Shown here in pieces: positions 1 to 11,578 of a stretch of 64,000 bases of DNA. A model generated the notes under the pieces. It was not told where the DNA came from. It did no database searches and saw only the letters and a program-made list of their open reading frames with translations. Positions within the stretch are counted from its first letter, which is position 1. Each line of letters begins with the position of its first letter. The DNA is from Astrocystis sublimbata (lineage: Eukaryota; Ascomycota; Sordariomycetes; Xylariales; Xylariaceae), in assembly GCA_022453515.1 (NCBI GenBank), contig JAJNNY010000085.1, forward strand, positions 1 through 64,000. Direction: 5' to 3'. A program made the position numbers and the translations under genes.

Positions 1-1437
1 CAAATGGAGTCGTCCAGTCGTTGATCCTTTCGGCGAAGAAGAACATAGGTCTCTCATGGCTTATGCGGCCCCCGTATGCCTGTTCCTCGTGTAACTTGTC
101 GTCAATTCCAATCTCTATCCTAAAACGCTCGTGTTCACTGTCTTTCTTAATTCTAAAGAACATAGAGTCTCTCTCTTGGGAGCATGGGAGTCTGGTGCAA
201 ATCCAGCAGCCTGCTTTTTGCGCAGCTATGATTCTGTCCCTGGACGAGTGAAACGGCCTCAGGCGTGTGTTGTGGTTAATAGGATTCGTCTGGCGCCATA
301 CATCAAACCAGTCAAACGATCCCGGCACAAAGATTGTCGCACATACCGAGCACAATGGTGGTGAGGTTGATTCCGGATTTGACATCATTATAAAAGGGGT
401 TTTAGTACGAATTTCGAGTGCACCATGGTAGCTAAAAGCGCAATGAATAGGTGATCACTTTTGTAGGGTATTTTTGCATTCAAAGGTGTTGTATACTATA
501 TATACTGCTTGAAGCCGAGGAATATGATTGTCTTGGCAGGCGTAATGTTGGGGTGAAATTTTGGTTTTACTCAGCTACCGTGCTTCCTCACATTTCCGTC
601 CGAAGTGACAAGCTCATTGTCAGCAATAAGATCAAAGTAATTAGGTTTGTCTGTTGAATTGGTGCCTAAGCAGCGAGAAAGTACTCTTCGAATGAGAAAA
701 CCATGATGTTACACACAAGGAAGCAAGCTTTATTACTGGTTACATCCCCACTCATCGTACCAATAGCATGTATCCTACATTCTGCCAAGAAATGCGGCTC
801 TTTATACCGGCCCAAGTGTAAAAACCTACCCTAGGCGATACGGAAGTAATGATTGATCACTAACGGTGTTGTCCTTTATAGCAACAGGGGGTGGGGTGTA
901 TGTATCGCCTTGCCTGAACCGAGCAGATGGACCTTGATGTAGATTGCGCGAAGGCTTCATAGGGGGATAGATACGGGAGCAATACATAGCAGTACGCGGG
1001 AAGAATACGGGTGGCCTTCCGTTTATAGATATATTAACATGTGTTCTATATATCCTTACGAAAAGTACGTCTTCCCAAGGGCGTCTGGTCACTGATGGGA
1101 TGACCGAAATGGGCGCGGCCGGTCCACGATAAATGGTTATGCCACTTCTAGCTAGAGATTTCACTTAAACCAACCAAAGCCATCACTGTTACTTTATGTG
1201 TAAAATTGATGAATTTGTAGCGTTGTATTGATAATCGATTTAAGTGCCTACCTCGGATCTCCTGAAACGAGCACGTGTAATTATAACAAAATGCAGAAAG
1301 ACATGCAATTCAACAAACTCCAGGCTAAATCAGTGGACTAGTATTTCGATATCCAAATGAAATAATCAGCAGTCATGCTTCCAAGCTTTATACTTTCTCA
1401 CAAGTTTTTAAGCCGCCTAGAGGTTCTAACTCGCTGT
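1..1437. other. no gene supported
   Basis: AT-rich stretch with only short open frames on either strand, none starting at a well-placed ATG or resembling a family I know. I see no RNA gene or repeat. Confidence 0.5.
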
Positions 1438-1734
1438 TTACTCATCCAAGACACATATTCTCAAGTATCTCAGCCAAGGACTTTGAGATAATGACGGCAG
1501 CGGATAATCAGGGATCGGGCGAGGGATCCGTGACGGCCACTTGGCATCGGCCTCTTCCCGACTCATTGATCTACGAAATCCTCTTGACGGGGACAGAGAC
1601 TTCGGCCCTTTCCAGGTTCTCTTCTCGACATCTGCGCGCCAGTGACTGATCCACTCAAGCTCATCTAGAGTCATATGGTAATGAAGCTCGGAAAGTGGGC
1701 CACAGTCATCATCTGAGCTGCAGTAGGACGACAT
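1438..1734 (-). CDS. possible small hypothetical protein
   Basis: An uninterrupted 98-codon frame starts at the ATG MSSYCSSDDD and ends at 1438. The peptide is polar and acidic at the N-terminus, then basic, with the segments LDELEWISHW and a Pro-rich IPRPIPDYPLP near the end. The frame stays open upstream to about 1935, so the start could lie further out. I recognise no domain and see no signal peptide or membrane segment. It lies divergently from the DUF6590 gene, about 500 bases away. It could be a short genuine gene, the last exon of a longer one, or a chance frame. Confidence 0.3.
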   Translation of the reverse strand: MSSYCSSDDDCGPLSELHYHMTLDELEWISHWRADVEKRTWKGPKSLSPSRGFRRSMSREEADAKWPSRIPRPIPDYPLPSLSQSPWLRYLRICVLDE

Positions 1735-2239
1735 GGTTGACGGTATGGTTTCTGTGTGTGATACCGGGAATAGATGTGGCGAGTTTCCAGACTTTAAGGG
1801 CTTCCGAGTTTCGACCTGGATGCCTTGTTGAATCGATCGCGTTGCTTTTGTCTTCTTTTGTGTGAGTACGACCCAAGAAGTTGTCTGTCCGACGTCGCGG
1901 CTCGAGGGCCCTTTTATCCTGATCTTTGTACACAAGCTGTTTTGTCAACACCAGCTTTGTTCAACGAACAGAGAGGTCGTTCTTCAAACACGATCCTTCA
2001 CAGCGTTTCAATAGTCTCGCATAAAAGCAGCAAGCATGGCACTCGGCTCGAAAGACTTACGGACGTTACGACTTACCACGGCATTACGCTTCAACTAATC
2101 AAGTCTCACCAGGAAGAAAAGACCCAATATGCGGGCTACGACTAACTGACTGATAAAAAAAAACAGGAAAACCAGAAAAGAAAAAACTCTCGCTTCGTCT
2201 CATTTGTACTGCTTTGCTTTGATTTTTGGTCTTTTGGTA

Positions 2240-3473
2240 ATGATCATGAATAGACTAACTAGGCCAGCTTCTGTATGGAAGCCGTACTCTAACACCCCTC
2301 TCCCGAGAACGCCAATCCAGAGACCACCAAATCCTAGACCGAGATTTACACCATCAAATGGTCCTGGACGACCGAATATCCCACGCCCCAATGTGCCCTT
2401 ATCCACATGGGAATCGCGGTACGATCGCGATCATCACGACCGAGTTAACCTTCACCAACTGCGCAGAAATGTGGTGAATCGCCAACAACACCTTCGAAAC
2501 CAGCAGATCAAAGATAGCTACTACAATAGGGATTCCCCTGATAGTGGTAGTGACTCTGGTTATGGGTCTGGATCTTCTCCAACTTCCATGTACCATTCTG
2601 CTTCAGATGGCAGCCCACCGATGAGTCCGGCGGTCACCGACCTCGGCTCTATTTACCAGAAAGAGCTAGATCATTACAATAGTCAGCTTAAAGAACTCCA
2701 GCCGAATGAGTGGCCGAGTGTCCCCAGTCCTAGGGAGCGTGCGTTTCGCCTTCCTAGCGAAAGGGCTGAGGAGATGGCCAAGCATGCGAAAGCCTGGTCA
2801 TTTACCCAAGGCTACATGTATGGCAGTCAGATGGCGACTTTGCGGGACTCAGGTATGTAAACAGGCAATACTCCGGCGGGATCTGATTTCCCACCCTGAC
2901 CCCTAGCCACCTCTTTTCGTTCCCCTAGTTCTCCAAGATGCCAGTTCTCTTCTTCCCGTCACAAATGACTGACCTTACTGTGATTTAGACATTATATACC
3001 CCCGAGACAGATACCAAGTCGGCACCATCTTCAGCGCACCGCACCACACAGCAAGCAGCGACGACGAACGATGGGTAGCCGTGAACGACCCCAACAACAC
3101 CGCGACGCCCTTCGGAATCGTGCACTCCAAATACCGAAAGATGGTCGTCGTGAAAGTGTTTGGCGAGCACTGCCTGTGCCTGCCCATCTACTCGCACAAC
3201 GGCCGCGGCCTGGAAGGCAAGGAGTTCGTCAAGGAGTACGTGAGCATTCGCGACGTGCGCGATCGCTGGCCGGAGCCTGCCGAGGGGATCCACCCCAAGC
3301 TCCTGGCGGCCGCCAACTACAGCCACCACGGGAAGATTGTGCGCGGCAAGTCGTGCGTCAAGCTCAGCGAGTTCGTCTCGCATCGCTACGACGTCCCGGC
3401 TACGATGGAGGGGGGGCTGGAGAATCGGACCAGCAATTCCCGCGAGCGTTTGCTCAAGCTTGCGGGAGTGTGA
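2240..3473 (+). CDS. DUF6590 domain protein
   Basis: Two exons, 2240-2852 and 2989-3473, joined across a 136-nt intron (GTATGT donor, TTTAG acceptor, phase 1), give about 365 residues. ATGs at 2240 and 2246 are both possible starts. The first 200 residues are low-complexity and probably disordered: Pro/Arg/Asn-rich, then Ser/Gly/Asp-rich with SDSGYGSGSSP. The C-terminal part, starting DIIYPRDRYQVGTIFSAPHH and including RKMVVVKVFGEHCLCLPIYS, has the layout of the fungal DUF6590 domain (a viral-capsid-like small beta fold of unknown function is not implied). The family is common in Pezizomycotina, usually after a long disordered region as here. No biochemical role is known to me. Confidence 0.8.
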
Positions 3474-4067
3474 AGAAGGATATGAGGGTATTTGAAATTT
3501 TAGGATTTTGTATGATTAGGGGTTGGCATTTCCTATTAGCGTTGTGGGTTCAGGTTCAGATAGAGGATATCCGGGAGTTTGGAATAGCTTAAAAGCACGA
3601 TTGAATGACTTTTTTTACTACAATATCAACTAAAGGCAGAACACGGATGATTAGTATCTTATGTACCTAGGTATATACGCAATGCGAAGCACCACGTAGG
3701 GCTCAATGTTCTCGAAGACTCTATACTCGGTGCATCATACCTAGTAGCCTTCAAGGCCTGCTCTAACAGTGTACCAGACGTGCTGGTAAAGTAAGTATGC
3801 AGGGTTAGACCACGGCTAATCATTGTCTATTATTGTTCCATTGAGGAATTCATATAATGCGATGGGCCGTTCTTTGTTGCCTCAAAGGCCACCGAAAGCG
3901 GAAGATGAAAGATCTCAATGGACTTCTAACAAACCTCCGACCAGTGAAGGTACCAAATGGAATCCCAGATCATGATTTCCTAACAATCAGTACCAAATCG
4001 CTGGAGGAGCGCGTATTCGAGGAGGGCAACATTATAATACCTGTAAAATTCTTATCTTGTGAGGGAC
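3474..4067. other. intergenic, possible 5' exon of the kinase-like gene
   Basis: Mostly nothing. A 96-codon frame from about 3857 (MRWAVLCCLKGHRKRK...) runs into the kinase-like gene in another frame. It could be an upstream exon, but I find no convincing splice pair linking them. Confidence 0.3.
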
Positions 4068-5522
4068 ATGTCGGTTCGACATCGAGAAAAAGAGACGGAC
4101 CCCGTCAATCAAGTAAAAAAGTTCTTCGCCACGAAGCCCGGTTTTGAGTTCGAAAAGGTTGCCGGGTCGGGGATGTTTGGCGTCACCCTATGTTATCTCG
4201 ACAAAAAGGCCACGGCAAGAGGCTTTCAGAGAATAGCTGTGAAAGTCCCGACCAATTCGGATGAAACAGCTGGGTTTCTCTCAGAGAGTAGTATGACCCA
4301 GGAACGTAAAGTTCTGCAGGTAAGCTGTCGAGTTCCGATACTTTCAACCGGGACCAAGAAACTTATAATTATCTCTCAATGGCATCTAGCGTTTAGGCTG
4401 GGCGAAACACATTGTGACTTTGATTGCGCCGGCTTTCGAAGCCAAAGACGCCAAGTGGATAAACAACAAGGCCTTGATTACAGAGTACCTGGAGAATGGA
4501 ACCCTCCACAGCTTGCGGACAAGGTTAAAAGAACGCCAGACTGACCCCCCTGACCGTGCGCGAAAGTTGCCGAATCGCGTACTTTGGAGTATATTTTTAT
4601 GTCGTAAGTAGAAGTCATCACGTAATCAGCTTTCAAGTTCCATTATTGCAGTTAGACTTCGATATTTTGGTAGCTCGCTATTACTGCGTACAACACATCC
4701 GCCCGGACGTGTAAAATTGGCTCCCTAGGCGCACCTCGTGGCCCCAGAAGATATCATCTGACGCGACATAGTTACTAGAGCTTGTGTCGGCATGGCCTAC
4801 CCCCCTGGTTTACCACACGTATTGCCAAAGCGTCCGAGATCTCAGCTAAACGAGTCCCTTAATGGAATTGACATAGAAAATCCTGGGCAGTTAATGCACA
4901 ACGATTTACACGACGAGAATAGTATGTCCAGTTCCTGGCGATATATATGAAATATTCATTAGATAAAAAGGTACAGATAGAGATGCTGACTTTACGTCTT
5001 AGTCATGATAGGGGATATGGATGCATTAGAGCACAGTTTCTTTCCAATCGTGAAGATCATTGACTTCGGACAGGCATCCGAACTCGAGGGTGAGGGTGCT
5101 GTCGAGGACAACATATCTGCTATAGGTAACGTACGTTCCCAACCCTAATCATCTCATCCATCTACAATTACACGAGTGATAAATTATTTGTCCATTAACA
5201 CATGTAACGTGAATTGGGGACCGTAATTGACTCTTCACCATTCTGGTTTTAGATCATGAAAGAGCTTATCTGGGGATCCCGATTATATGTCGACTTCCTG
5301 AACAACGTACCGTTCAAGCAGGTCCCGGATCCAAACCTCGACGAAGACTTAGCGGCGCTTGTAACACAATGCATTAATGGGATCCCAGATGAGCGACCGA
5401 GCTTGCGAGAGCTTCTCGCGACTATAAGGCCGAAATTGAAGCAGAAATACCCCGACAACCCGGAAGAGACGGACGAGTATATCACTGATCTGGTACAGAG
5501 GAACTTACTTGATGCGGACTGA
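4068..5522 (+). CDS. protein-kinase-like protein (fungal divergent kinase)
   Basis: Five exons (4068-4319, 4390-4603, 4772-4921, 5003-5130, 5253-5522) keep frame and give 337 residues. Kinase-fold motifs are in order: a Gly-rich loop GSGMFG (33-38), the VAIK-type lysine in IAVKV (Lys59), the hinge TEYLENGTL, the catalytic loop MHNDLHDEN (His198, Asp200, Asn205) and a DFG (226-228). The loop reads H-N-D instead of H-R-D. NISAIGNIMKELIWG after the DFG and a C-terminal GIPDERPSLRELL match fungal-specific kinase-like proteins. All three catalytic positions are present, so activity is plausible. The third intron boundary restores LTRACVGMAYPP, typical of these proteins. The substrate is unknown, and the start could lie upstream. 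Confidence 0.8.
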
Positions 5523-5986
5523 TGGCCCTATCTTTATAATTATACCGTTCGTATAGAGTTATGGATTGTGGCATTAGATACAATAAAGCACTTAGACAAC
5601 GCAAAGAGACGCACTAGCTGAAAATAAGCCCTAAAATGCGAAGTGATATGTTGCTATGCAAGAGATATCTACAACTTCTACCCCTCGAGAAAGGCCCGAT
5701 CCTCTCTGTTCCGCCGTCTGCTCGTGCAGTACCGCTTTTTCCCGAGTATGCGGGGCTCGGCAGTCTACCGATGCTCGGGCCGCCGAAGCTCTCAATCTCG
5801 GACTTCTAATTCAACGAACAGGCAGCAACTGTGTCGGTAGATCGGCAATAACACCTTTAAACTTCTTTTAGTTGCCTACTAACTACTGCCAACAATAATC
5901 GTCGCTTACTTAGTACTTAGTCGCGAAGAGGTTTGGTAGGTATCCAGCACCCTAACAGCCCCCGCCCTCCGATCGATTACTCCAAA
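5523..5986. other. intergenic
   Basis: Terminator side of the kinase-like gene and promoter of the lyase gene. No further gene seen. Confidence 0.5.
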
Positions 5987-7456
5987 ATGGCTGTATCAGC
6001 ACTCGACTCACGTATTTTCCGAAACCTTTTCGGCACGCAAGAGATCCGCACTGCCTTCACAGATGAGGCCTATATATCCCGCTTGATCGAGGTGGAAGCC
6101 GCTCTAGCCAGAGCCGAGTCCAAAGTAGGCGTCATCTCGGAGGAAGCAGGAGGCATCATCACGACGTCTCTGAATGGCATAACATTAGAGTAAGTGCTCA
6201 CAACGACCTATCTAGTTCGCGGATCCTTGCTACTAAAATCCCCTTGAACCCATCGCAGCTACGACCTCCTAGCAGCGCAGACCGACATCGTAGGCTATCC
6301 AGTCCTGCCTCTCGTAGAGCAGCTAGTCAAAGGCGTTCCCCAAGAGATGGCCAAGTACATCCACTGGGGCGCGACAACACAAGACATCATGGACACGGCC
6401 TCGATCCTCCAACTACGAAGCGGTCTCAACATCGTGAAACGTGAGCTGGAAAATCTCATCTCCACACTTCAGTCTCTATCGACACGGTACCGCGACACCC
6501 CCATGGCAGGCCGCACGCACCTCCAACACGCTTTGCCTGTCACATTCGGCTACAAATGCGCCGTGTACCTATCCAGCATCATCCGACACCTTGAGCGTCT
6601 TTCAGAAATCGAAAAGCGATGCTTGCTAGTGCAATTCGGCGGCGCAGCAGGGACCCTCGCATCCCTGGGGTCAGGCTCAGACGACACCGGGATAAAGGTG
6701 CGTTCCGCGCTCGCTGAAGAACTCAGCCTGCGCGACCCGCCCATCACCTGGCACGCGACGCGCGACACAATCGCCGAAGTCCTCAACTTCCTCGCGCTGA
6801 TCGGCGGATCGCTGGGCAAGATGGCGTACGACATCATCGTCATGTCATCGAACGAATTCGGAGAAGTTTCCGAGCCATTCGTGCCGCATCGCGGGGCCTC
6901 CTTCACTATGCCGCAGAAGCGGAATCCTATCTCCAGCGAAGTAGTCCTCGCGGCCTCGAAACTGCTGCGGGCAAACGCAAGCCTGGGGCTCGATGCCATG
7001 GTAGTAGACTTCGAGCGCGCCTCGGGCCCGTGGCATCTCGAATGGGTGGCTGTGCCCGAGGCCTTCGTGCTCGCTGTCGGGGCGCTGCATCAGATGAATT
7101 TTGCGATGGGGGGCTTGGTGGTTAATACGGGGGCCATGTGGGATAGTCTGTGCTCGACGAGGGGGTTGATTGTGGGAGAGGCGGTCATGATGGCGTTGGC
7201 GCCGTCGCTGGGTAGACAGGAGGCGCATGATGTTATATATGCGGCTTGCACGGAGTCTATTGAGGGTAAGAAGGCGCTTCTGGAAGTGTTACGGGAGAAA
7301 CCTGAGGTGACGGCGCATTTGAGCCATGAGAGGCTTTGCGCACTTTGCGATCCGAGTCAATATCTTGGTGCGAGCCAATTGATGGTGGATGGTATGCTGC
7401 AGGAAGTGGCGCGGTCGCAATTGGTGGGCAGAAGCGACGGTGATGACAGACATTGA
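5987..7456 (+). CDS. fumarase/adenylosuccinate lyase superfamily enzyme (carboxymuconate cycloisomerase-like)
   Basis: Exons 5987-6189 and 6259-7456 with a 69-nt intron (phase 2) encode 466 residues. The ATG sits in CAAAATGG, a good fungal context. Superfamily marks are KYIHWGATTQDIMDT (about 100-114), AGRTHLQHALPVTFGYK with the expected histidines (about 151-167) and the signature loop GASFTMPQKRNP (280-291), in place of the usual GSSxMPxKxNP. The fold catalyses beta-elimination or cycloisomerisation as a homotetramer. The N-terminal FRNLFGTQEIRTAFTDEAYI and overall length fit the 3-carboxy-cis,cis-muconate cycloisomerase/adenylosuccinate lyase branch. Neighbours give no sign of a beta-ketoadipate pathway cluster, so the substrate is open. 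Confidence 0.85.
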
Positions 7457-7565
7457 GGTAATAGCCAGTGTGGTTTTTGAATGATCATGGAAACCGTTCA
7501 GTCGCGATGCCCATCGTGTGAACCCCATGTCGCAAGTAGCCATCGTTCTGAAGGTTGTCTCCAAT

Positions 7566-7979
7566 TCAGGTAGCGTTGGGCGGGTTATCGAGATCTGTAT
7601 CGGAATCGCTGGAAAGGACGGCATCAAATACGATAGCATCCCAATCGATGGGATTCCCAGCAGTAGCGATTGTGCTGTTTGACTCATTGGGGGTTTTTGC
7701 ATTGTTGGCTGAGATGCGGTTGGGTGATGTGTTATTACTGAATGTGCTGAATGTAGTGGAATCGGAGCATTGGCTACCACTGCACGATGCAGCTCGTGGG
7801 TCGTCTTGATCAATCATCATATGATTTGGTGGCACCGTATAAGGGACTATCTGACGACATTCGTGTGTAGCTTGCTGGTTCCCCTTACGCTGTGCATCCT
7901 CGCGAGCAGTAGAGTTCTTGGTTTCATCTGTGTAGATGGCGGTTTCTTTTTTCGAATGCAAACGACAATTCAAGATCAT
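7566..7979 (-). CDS. uncertain hypothetical coding segment
   Basis: The frame ending at 7566 is open back to about 8160, roughly 200 codons, but its first in-frame ATG is at 7979, so an upstream exon would be needed for a longer product. The upstream part reads as a charged helix (DHIKAQIRECKDRLKDITAN), and the rest is Ser/Thr/Asn-rich with a closing acidic stretch VLSSDSDTDLDNPPNAT. No family recognised. It is the only coding candidate in the 7457-8777 interval; the remainder of that interval shows nothing. Confidence 0.3.
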   Translation of the reverse strand: MILNCRLHSKKETAIYTDETKNSTAREDAQRKGNQQATHECRQIVPYTVPPNHMMIDQDDPRAASCSGSQCSDSTTFSTFSNNTSPNRISANNAKTPNESNSTIATAGNPIDWDAIVFDAVLSSDSDTDLDNPPNAT

Positions 7980-8672
7980 ATCTTTCAGTCGACGCTTGCA
8001 ATTGGCGGTAATATCCTTCAATCGATCTTTGCATTCTCTGATCTGCGCCTTGATGTGGTCCGGCTTAGAAGATAAACAGCTGTTTCTTGCGACGGTGGCT
8101 TCGACGCCACTCTCCTTGATGTCGCGTGCTGGTTGTTGACGAGTGCTCGTCGCTCGGGCTTATTACTTAGGCATAGTAAGTTGATATTTAACAGAGGATG
8201 TTGAGCTAGATAACCACTACCAATCATGAATGTTTAGTTAACCAATTCGATTGGTATTGGTTGGCTCATTCCACTCACAATGTCGAAGCTGCTTCCTGGA
8301 TAGGTTCAGGTGGTTACTGGATGTATTTGTTGATCAGGTGAAAGGTTAATATAGCGACTAGCCTTTTGGGTAATGTCGTGGCTAACCCAGGCGCCCCTCA
8401 GTGGAATGATGTCTAGGGGCAGTGTTTCGCCGCTTCGTCATTCCCAAGAACAACAAAAACTGTGATTGGAAGCGCATATGCCTGATCTTTGCTGGGTGTA
8501 GAGCCTTCACGTTTAAAGAGAAAAAGAAAATCATTAAAATTTTCATCATTTTTTCACTATTGCTCGTTCTTGTTGGGGTTGTGTTGTTTACTTCTTCATC
8601 GGAGCTCTGATACTGCCACACCCACTATTATTTTACCATCTTACGGACCTGCGCTACACTGATCCCTGTGCC

Positions 8673-8678
8673 TATAAA
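8673..8678 (+). promoter_or_regulatory. TATA-like box of the M24 peptidase gene
   Basis: TATAAA lies about 100 bases before the ATG at 8778, a usual spacing for a fungal core promoter. Confidence 0.4.
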
Positions 8679-8777
8679 TTAGTAGCTGGCATCGTGGCAC
8701 CTACAGCGAACAGAACATCCCAATCAACAACACAAAACCACCAAGCGAATCCGAGTTCCTTTTCCAATCAGTGCACC

Positions 8778-9470
8778 ATGTCAGAACTCTCAGAGCAGCA
8801 GCGCGCCGCCTCGCTCCTCGACGCCCAAACCAAAGCCCTGCAACTATTCTCCGAGATCGCCACGGACCTTGTGCGGCCCGGGATAAGCGAGAAAGCGCTC
8901 AGCGACGAGATCCACGAGCTCGGGGCACGGCGGCACGGGATCAAGACGCACTGGCACAAGCGCGTCGTGCGCAGCGGGCCGAATACCTTGCAGCCGTACG
9001 CGGAGAACCCGCCAGACCGCACCATCACGGCCGACGACATCCTGTTCGTCGACCTAGGCCCTGTCTTCGAGGCCTGGGAGGCGGATTTCGGACGCACTTA
9101 TGTCCTGGGCGACGACCCGGTGAAGAAGAAGCTGCGCGATGATCTGGAGCCCGTGTGGAAGGATGTAAAGGCACAGTTTGATGGCAAGGAGGATATCACG
9201 GGGCATGAGCTCTATGCTATCGCGCGACGGGCGGCGGAGAATGCGGGATGGGAGTTCGGGGGCGCGCATTCGGGTCATTTGATTGGCAACTTTCCGCATG
9301 AGAGGATCCCGAACGACAAGAAGACTCTGTATATCACGGAGGGCAACCATGATCGGATGAGGTCACTGGGCAAAGATGGGAAACCGCGACATTGGATCTT
9401 GGAGATACACCTCGTGGATCGCGAGAGACAGATCGGAGGCTTCATGGAGCAGTTGCTTACGGTTGGTTAG
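8778..9470 (+). CDS. M24-family metallopeptidase-like protein (creatinase/aminopeptidase P fold)
   Basis: Intronless, 230 residues from the ATG in CACCATGTC. The pita-bread fold is recognisable: the metal-site aspartates in DILFVDLGPVF and ADFGRTYVLG, a histidine in GGAHSGHLIGNFPHERIP and a glutamate in ILEIHLVD. The protein lacks the N-terminal creatinase domain and the usual long C-terminal part, so it is a short single-domain member. GNHDRMRSLGKDGKPRHW precedes the glutamate strand. It probably binds two divalent metals and cleaves or recognises an N-terminal residue or small amide, but the substrate is not deducible. No signal peptide, so cytosolic. GC-rich codon use is like its neighbours. 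Confidence 0.8.
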   Translation: MSELSEQQRAASLLDAQTKALQLFSEIATDLVRPGISEKALSDEIHELGARRHGIKTHWHKRVVRSGPNTLQPYAENPPDRTITADDILFVDLGPVFEAWEADFGRTYVLGDDPVKKKLRDDLEPVWKDVKAQFDGKEDITGHELYAIARRAAENAGWEFGGAHSGHLIGNFPHERIPNDKKTLYITEGNHDRMRSLGKDGKPRHWILEIHLVDRERQIGGFMEQLLTVG

Positions 9471-10178
9471 TCAATACGCCATGGACGTAAGGATTCAAAT
9501 CGAGAGGTCATCAATCATATTCTCTCATAGGTTAGGAATGGACACGGAAGCGCAGAGATGAAATTACCAGCTGCATGTTCTACTATCTATCAACTTTACA
9601 ATCTATGTGGCAGCTATGGTAAGCTACATTTTCCTGATGCAACTCCCTGCTTCCAACAGTGGAATACTGTGGGTGTCGTCACTATCGCAATGCTGACCCC
9701 TATTCCCGGTTGGCTCAATTGAAGGAGCAGCAATTCGGTCAAGGTTGGTAGAAATGGCATCGTCATTCCGGACTTGAGGGGTAAAACATGCTATGTAGTA
9801 GCGTACCTAATGCGATTACAAATTCCGATTTCCACGCATGCGCTGTCGGGGGAATTGGGGGGATGTCGCAATTGTATCGCGATCTAAGGTCAATCTTGGG
9901 CGACGTGTAAGCCGTCGGGCGTTGCGGGGTTTGGTTGCTCAGCATCTTGCGATTATTAATGCGACGCAAGCGCCACAGCACCTAAAGACCGACCGCTAGA
10001 GGGCTGCTGTAGAAGATGCTGGATTCGGCTTCGCACACAATTGGAGATGCATATATAAACTGGCAATGCCAGCTTTGGAAATAACGATCACTCATCTTCA
10101 TTCATCTACGTTCTCACCACGATTTATATTGACAGAGCGTTATCTAGAGAAAGGGTAGCAAAACCGACTTACAACATC
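9471..10178. other. intergenic, SDR promoter
   Basis: No gene seen. The last 130 bases hold the promoter of the SDR gene. Confidence 0.5.
10052..10059 (+). promoter_or_regulatory. TATA-like box of the SDR gene
   Basis: TATATAAA is about 120 bases ahead of the ATG at 10179. Confidence 0.4.
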
Positions 10179-11246
10179 ATGGCCTCTAAATTCTACACAG
10201 TTATTATCGGAGCTGGCGGCGGTACAGGTAAGGCACTAACTCACCCCCGTCACTCACCCAACCTCTCCACAATCCACGCTATCCTGTCTGTCCTATTGAT
10301 CTCATCATTCAATTCATACTGCAACACTCAGACTGATATATTGGACATCAGGCGGGGCAGTCGCATCGCGCTTCTCAAAAGAATACCCCGTCGTTCTCCT
10401 CGCGCGCACGCCGGCAAGCTACGAGAGCAGCGTCAAGGCAATCAACGACGCCGGCGGGAAAGCGATCGGCGTCGTCGCCGACGCAGGGGACCGGGCCTCG
10501 CTGGATGCCGCCCTGGAGACTATCGCCAAGGAGCTGCCGGACCACAAGCTAGCGGCCGCCATCTACAACGCCAGCGCCGGTTTCAAGCCGAAGCCGTTTG
10601 TCGAAATTGAGCCCGAGGAGTTGGATGCGAGTATCAATGTCAACATGTGAGTACTGCCTCTTTCTAATTCTCCCGATTTATAAGTGCGACCGAGGCAATT
10701 GTGGTATCTAGTTCGAGCCCACTGCCCAGTGTCACGATGTAATGATTGAATCAGTACTAACAGCTGCAACAATAGTCGAGGATTCTTCAACTTCGCCCAA
10801 AAGACCCTCCCCTTACTCGAGGCCGCTGTGAGCAGCTCACCACACCCGCCCTCGCTCATCGTGACGGGCGCGACCGCCTCCGTCAAGGGGTCCGCGCGCT
10901 TCGCCACCTTCGCGGCTGGAAAATGGGGAGTGCGAGCTCTCGCGCAGTCTCTAGCACGCGAGTACGGCCCCAAGGGCGTGCATGTCGCGCACGCCGTAAT
11001 CGACGGCGTTATCACCGGCCCCAGGACCGAAGGGTACACCAACGTCAACGGCGGGGCGGCTGATGGGAAGATCAGTGCCGATTCAGTAAGTCTCCCATTC
11101 TCATTGTCAGGCCACATCGTTGTTCTCTCTCGGTATTGACTAACACGACTGAAAAGATTGCCGAGACCTACTGGAGCCTGCATACCCAGCACCGGTCGGG
11201 ATTCACATGGGAGGTCGATATTCGACCCTACGTCGAGAAGTGGTAA
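10179..11246 (+). CDS. short-chain dehydrogenase/reductase with Tyr-to-Phe active site
   Basis: Four exons (10179-10227, 10352-10646, 10776-11085, 11157-11246) encode 247 residues. The nucleotide-binding motif IIGAGGGTGGAVASRF spans the first intron at the N-terminus, and the VVADAGDR and IYNASAGF segments fit a Rossmann-fold SDR. The catalytic YxxxK position reads F-A-A-G-K (Phe160, Lys164) within TGATASVKGSARFATFAAGK, so the general-acid tyrosine is absent. A subgroup of SDR proteins carries this change, and its chemistry is uncertain. ALAQSLAREYGPKGVHVAH and the C-terminal TWEVDIRPYVEKW are family-like. No signal peptide, so soluble. The first intron is 124 nt, longer than most here. Confidence 0.85.
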
Positions 11247-11578
11247 ATGAGTACCTATGTAATCATTTCAAACGTATTGAGATATGAGTAATTAGTAATG
11301 AGCACCCAAGTTTTACTGCGTTCGACGCGCATCAGGTCCGGCGCTCGAGACATACTGCCGCGGTGCTTTAGGTCATGGGACACGAGGACCGGAATCGATG
11401 ATCTAGTAGCGATGTGAATCACGACTGCATGTTTCAACCATCCCTGACAAGGAAGACCTATTAATAGAAATGATTTCATGATATTTCTGACTATCCTACA
11501 ACTGATTGGAGCATGACAAGTTGACCCGACAGTTTTCCCACCCGAAGAACAAGCATTAGCCATCAACATACCAAAAAC
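11247..11578. other. convergent intergenic
   Basis: Shared 3' region of two converging genes. Nothing else seen. Confidence 0.5.

Noticed and set aside
826..1164. 112-codon minus-strand frame
   Set aside because: It has no ATG at its start and no recognisable domain; composition is that of random AT/GC mixed sequence.
8422..8610. 62-codon frame with a membrane-like segment
   Set aside because: It has no ATG anywhere in frame and sits in an AT-rich stretch that easily gives hydrophobic codons.
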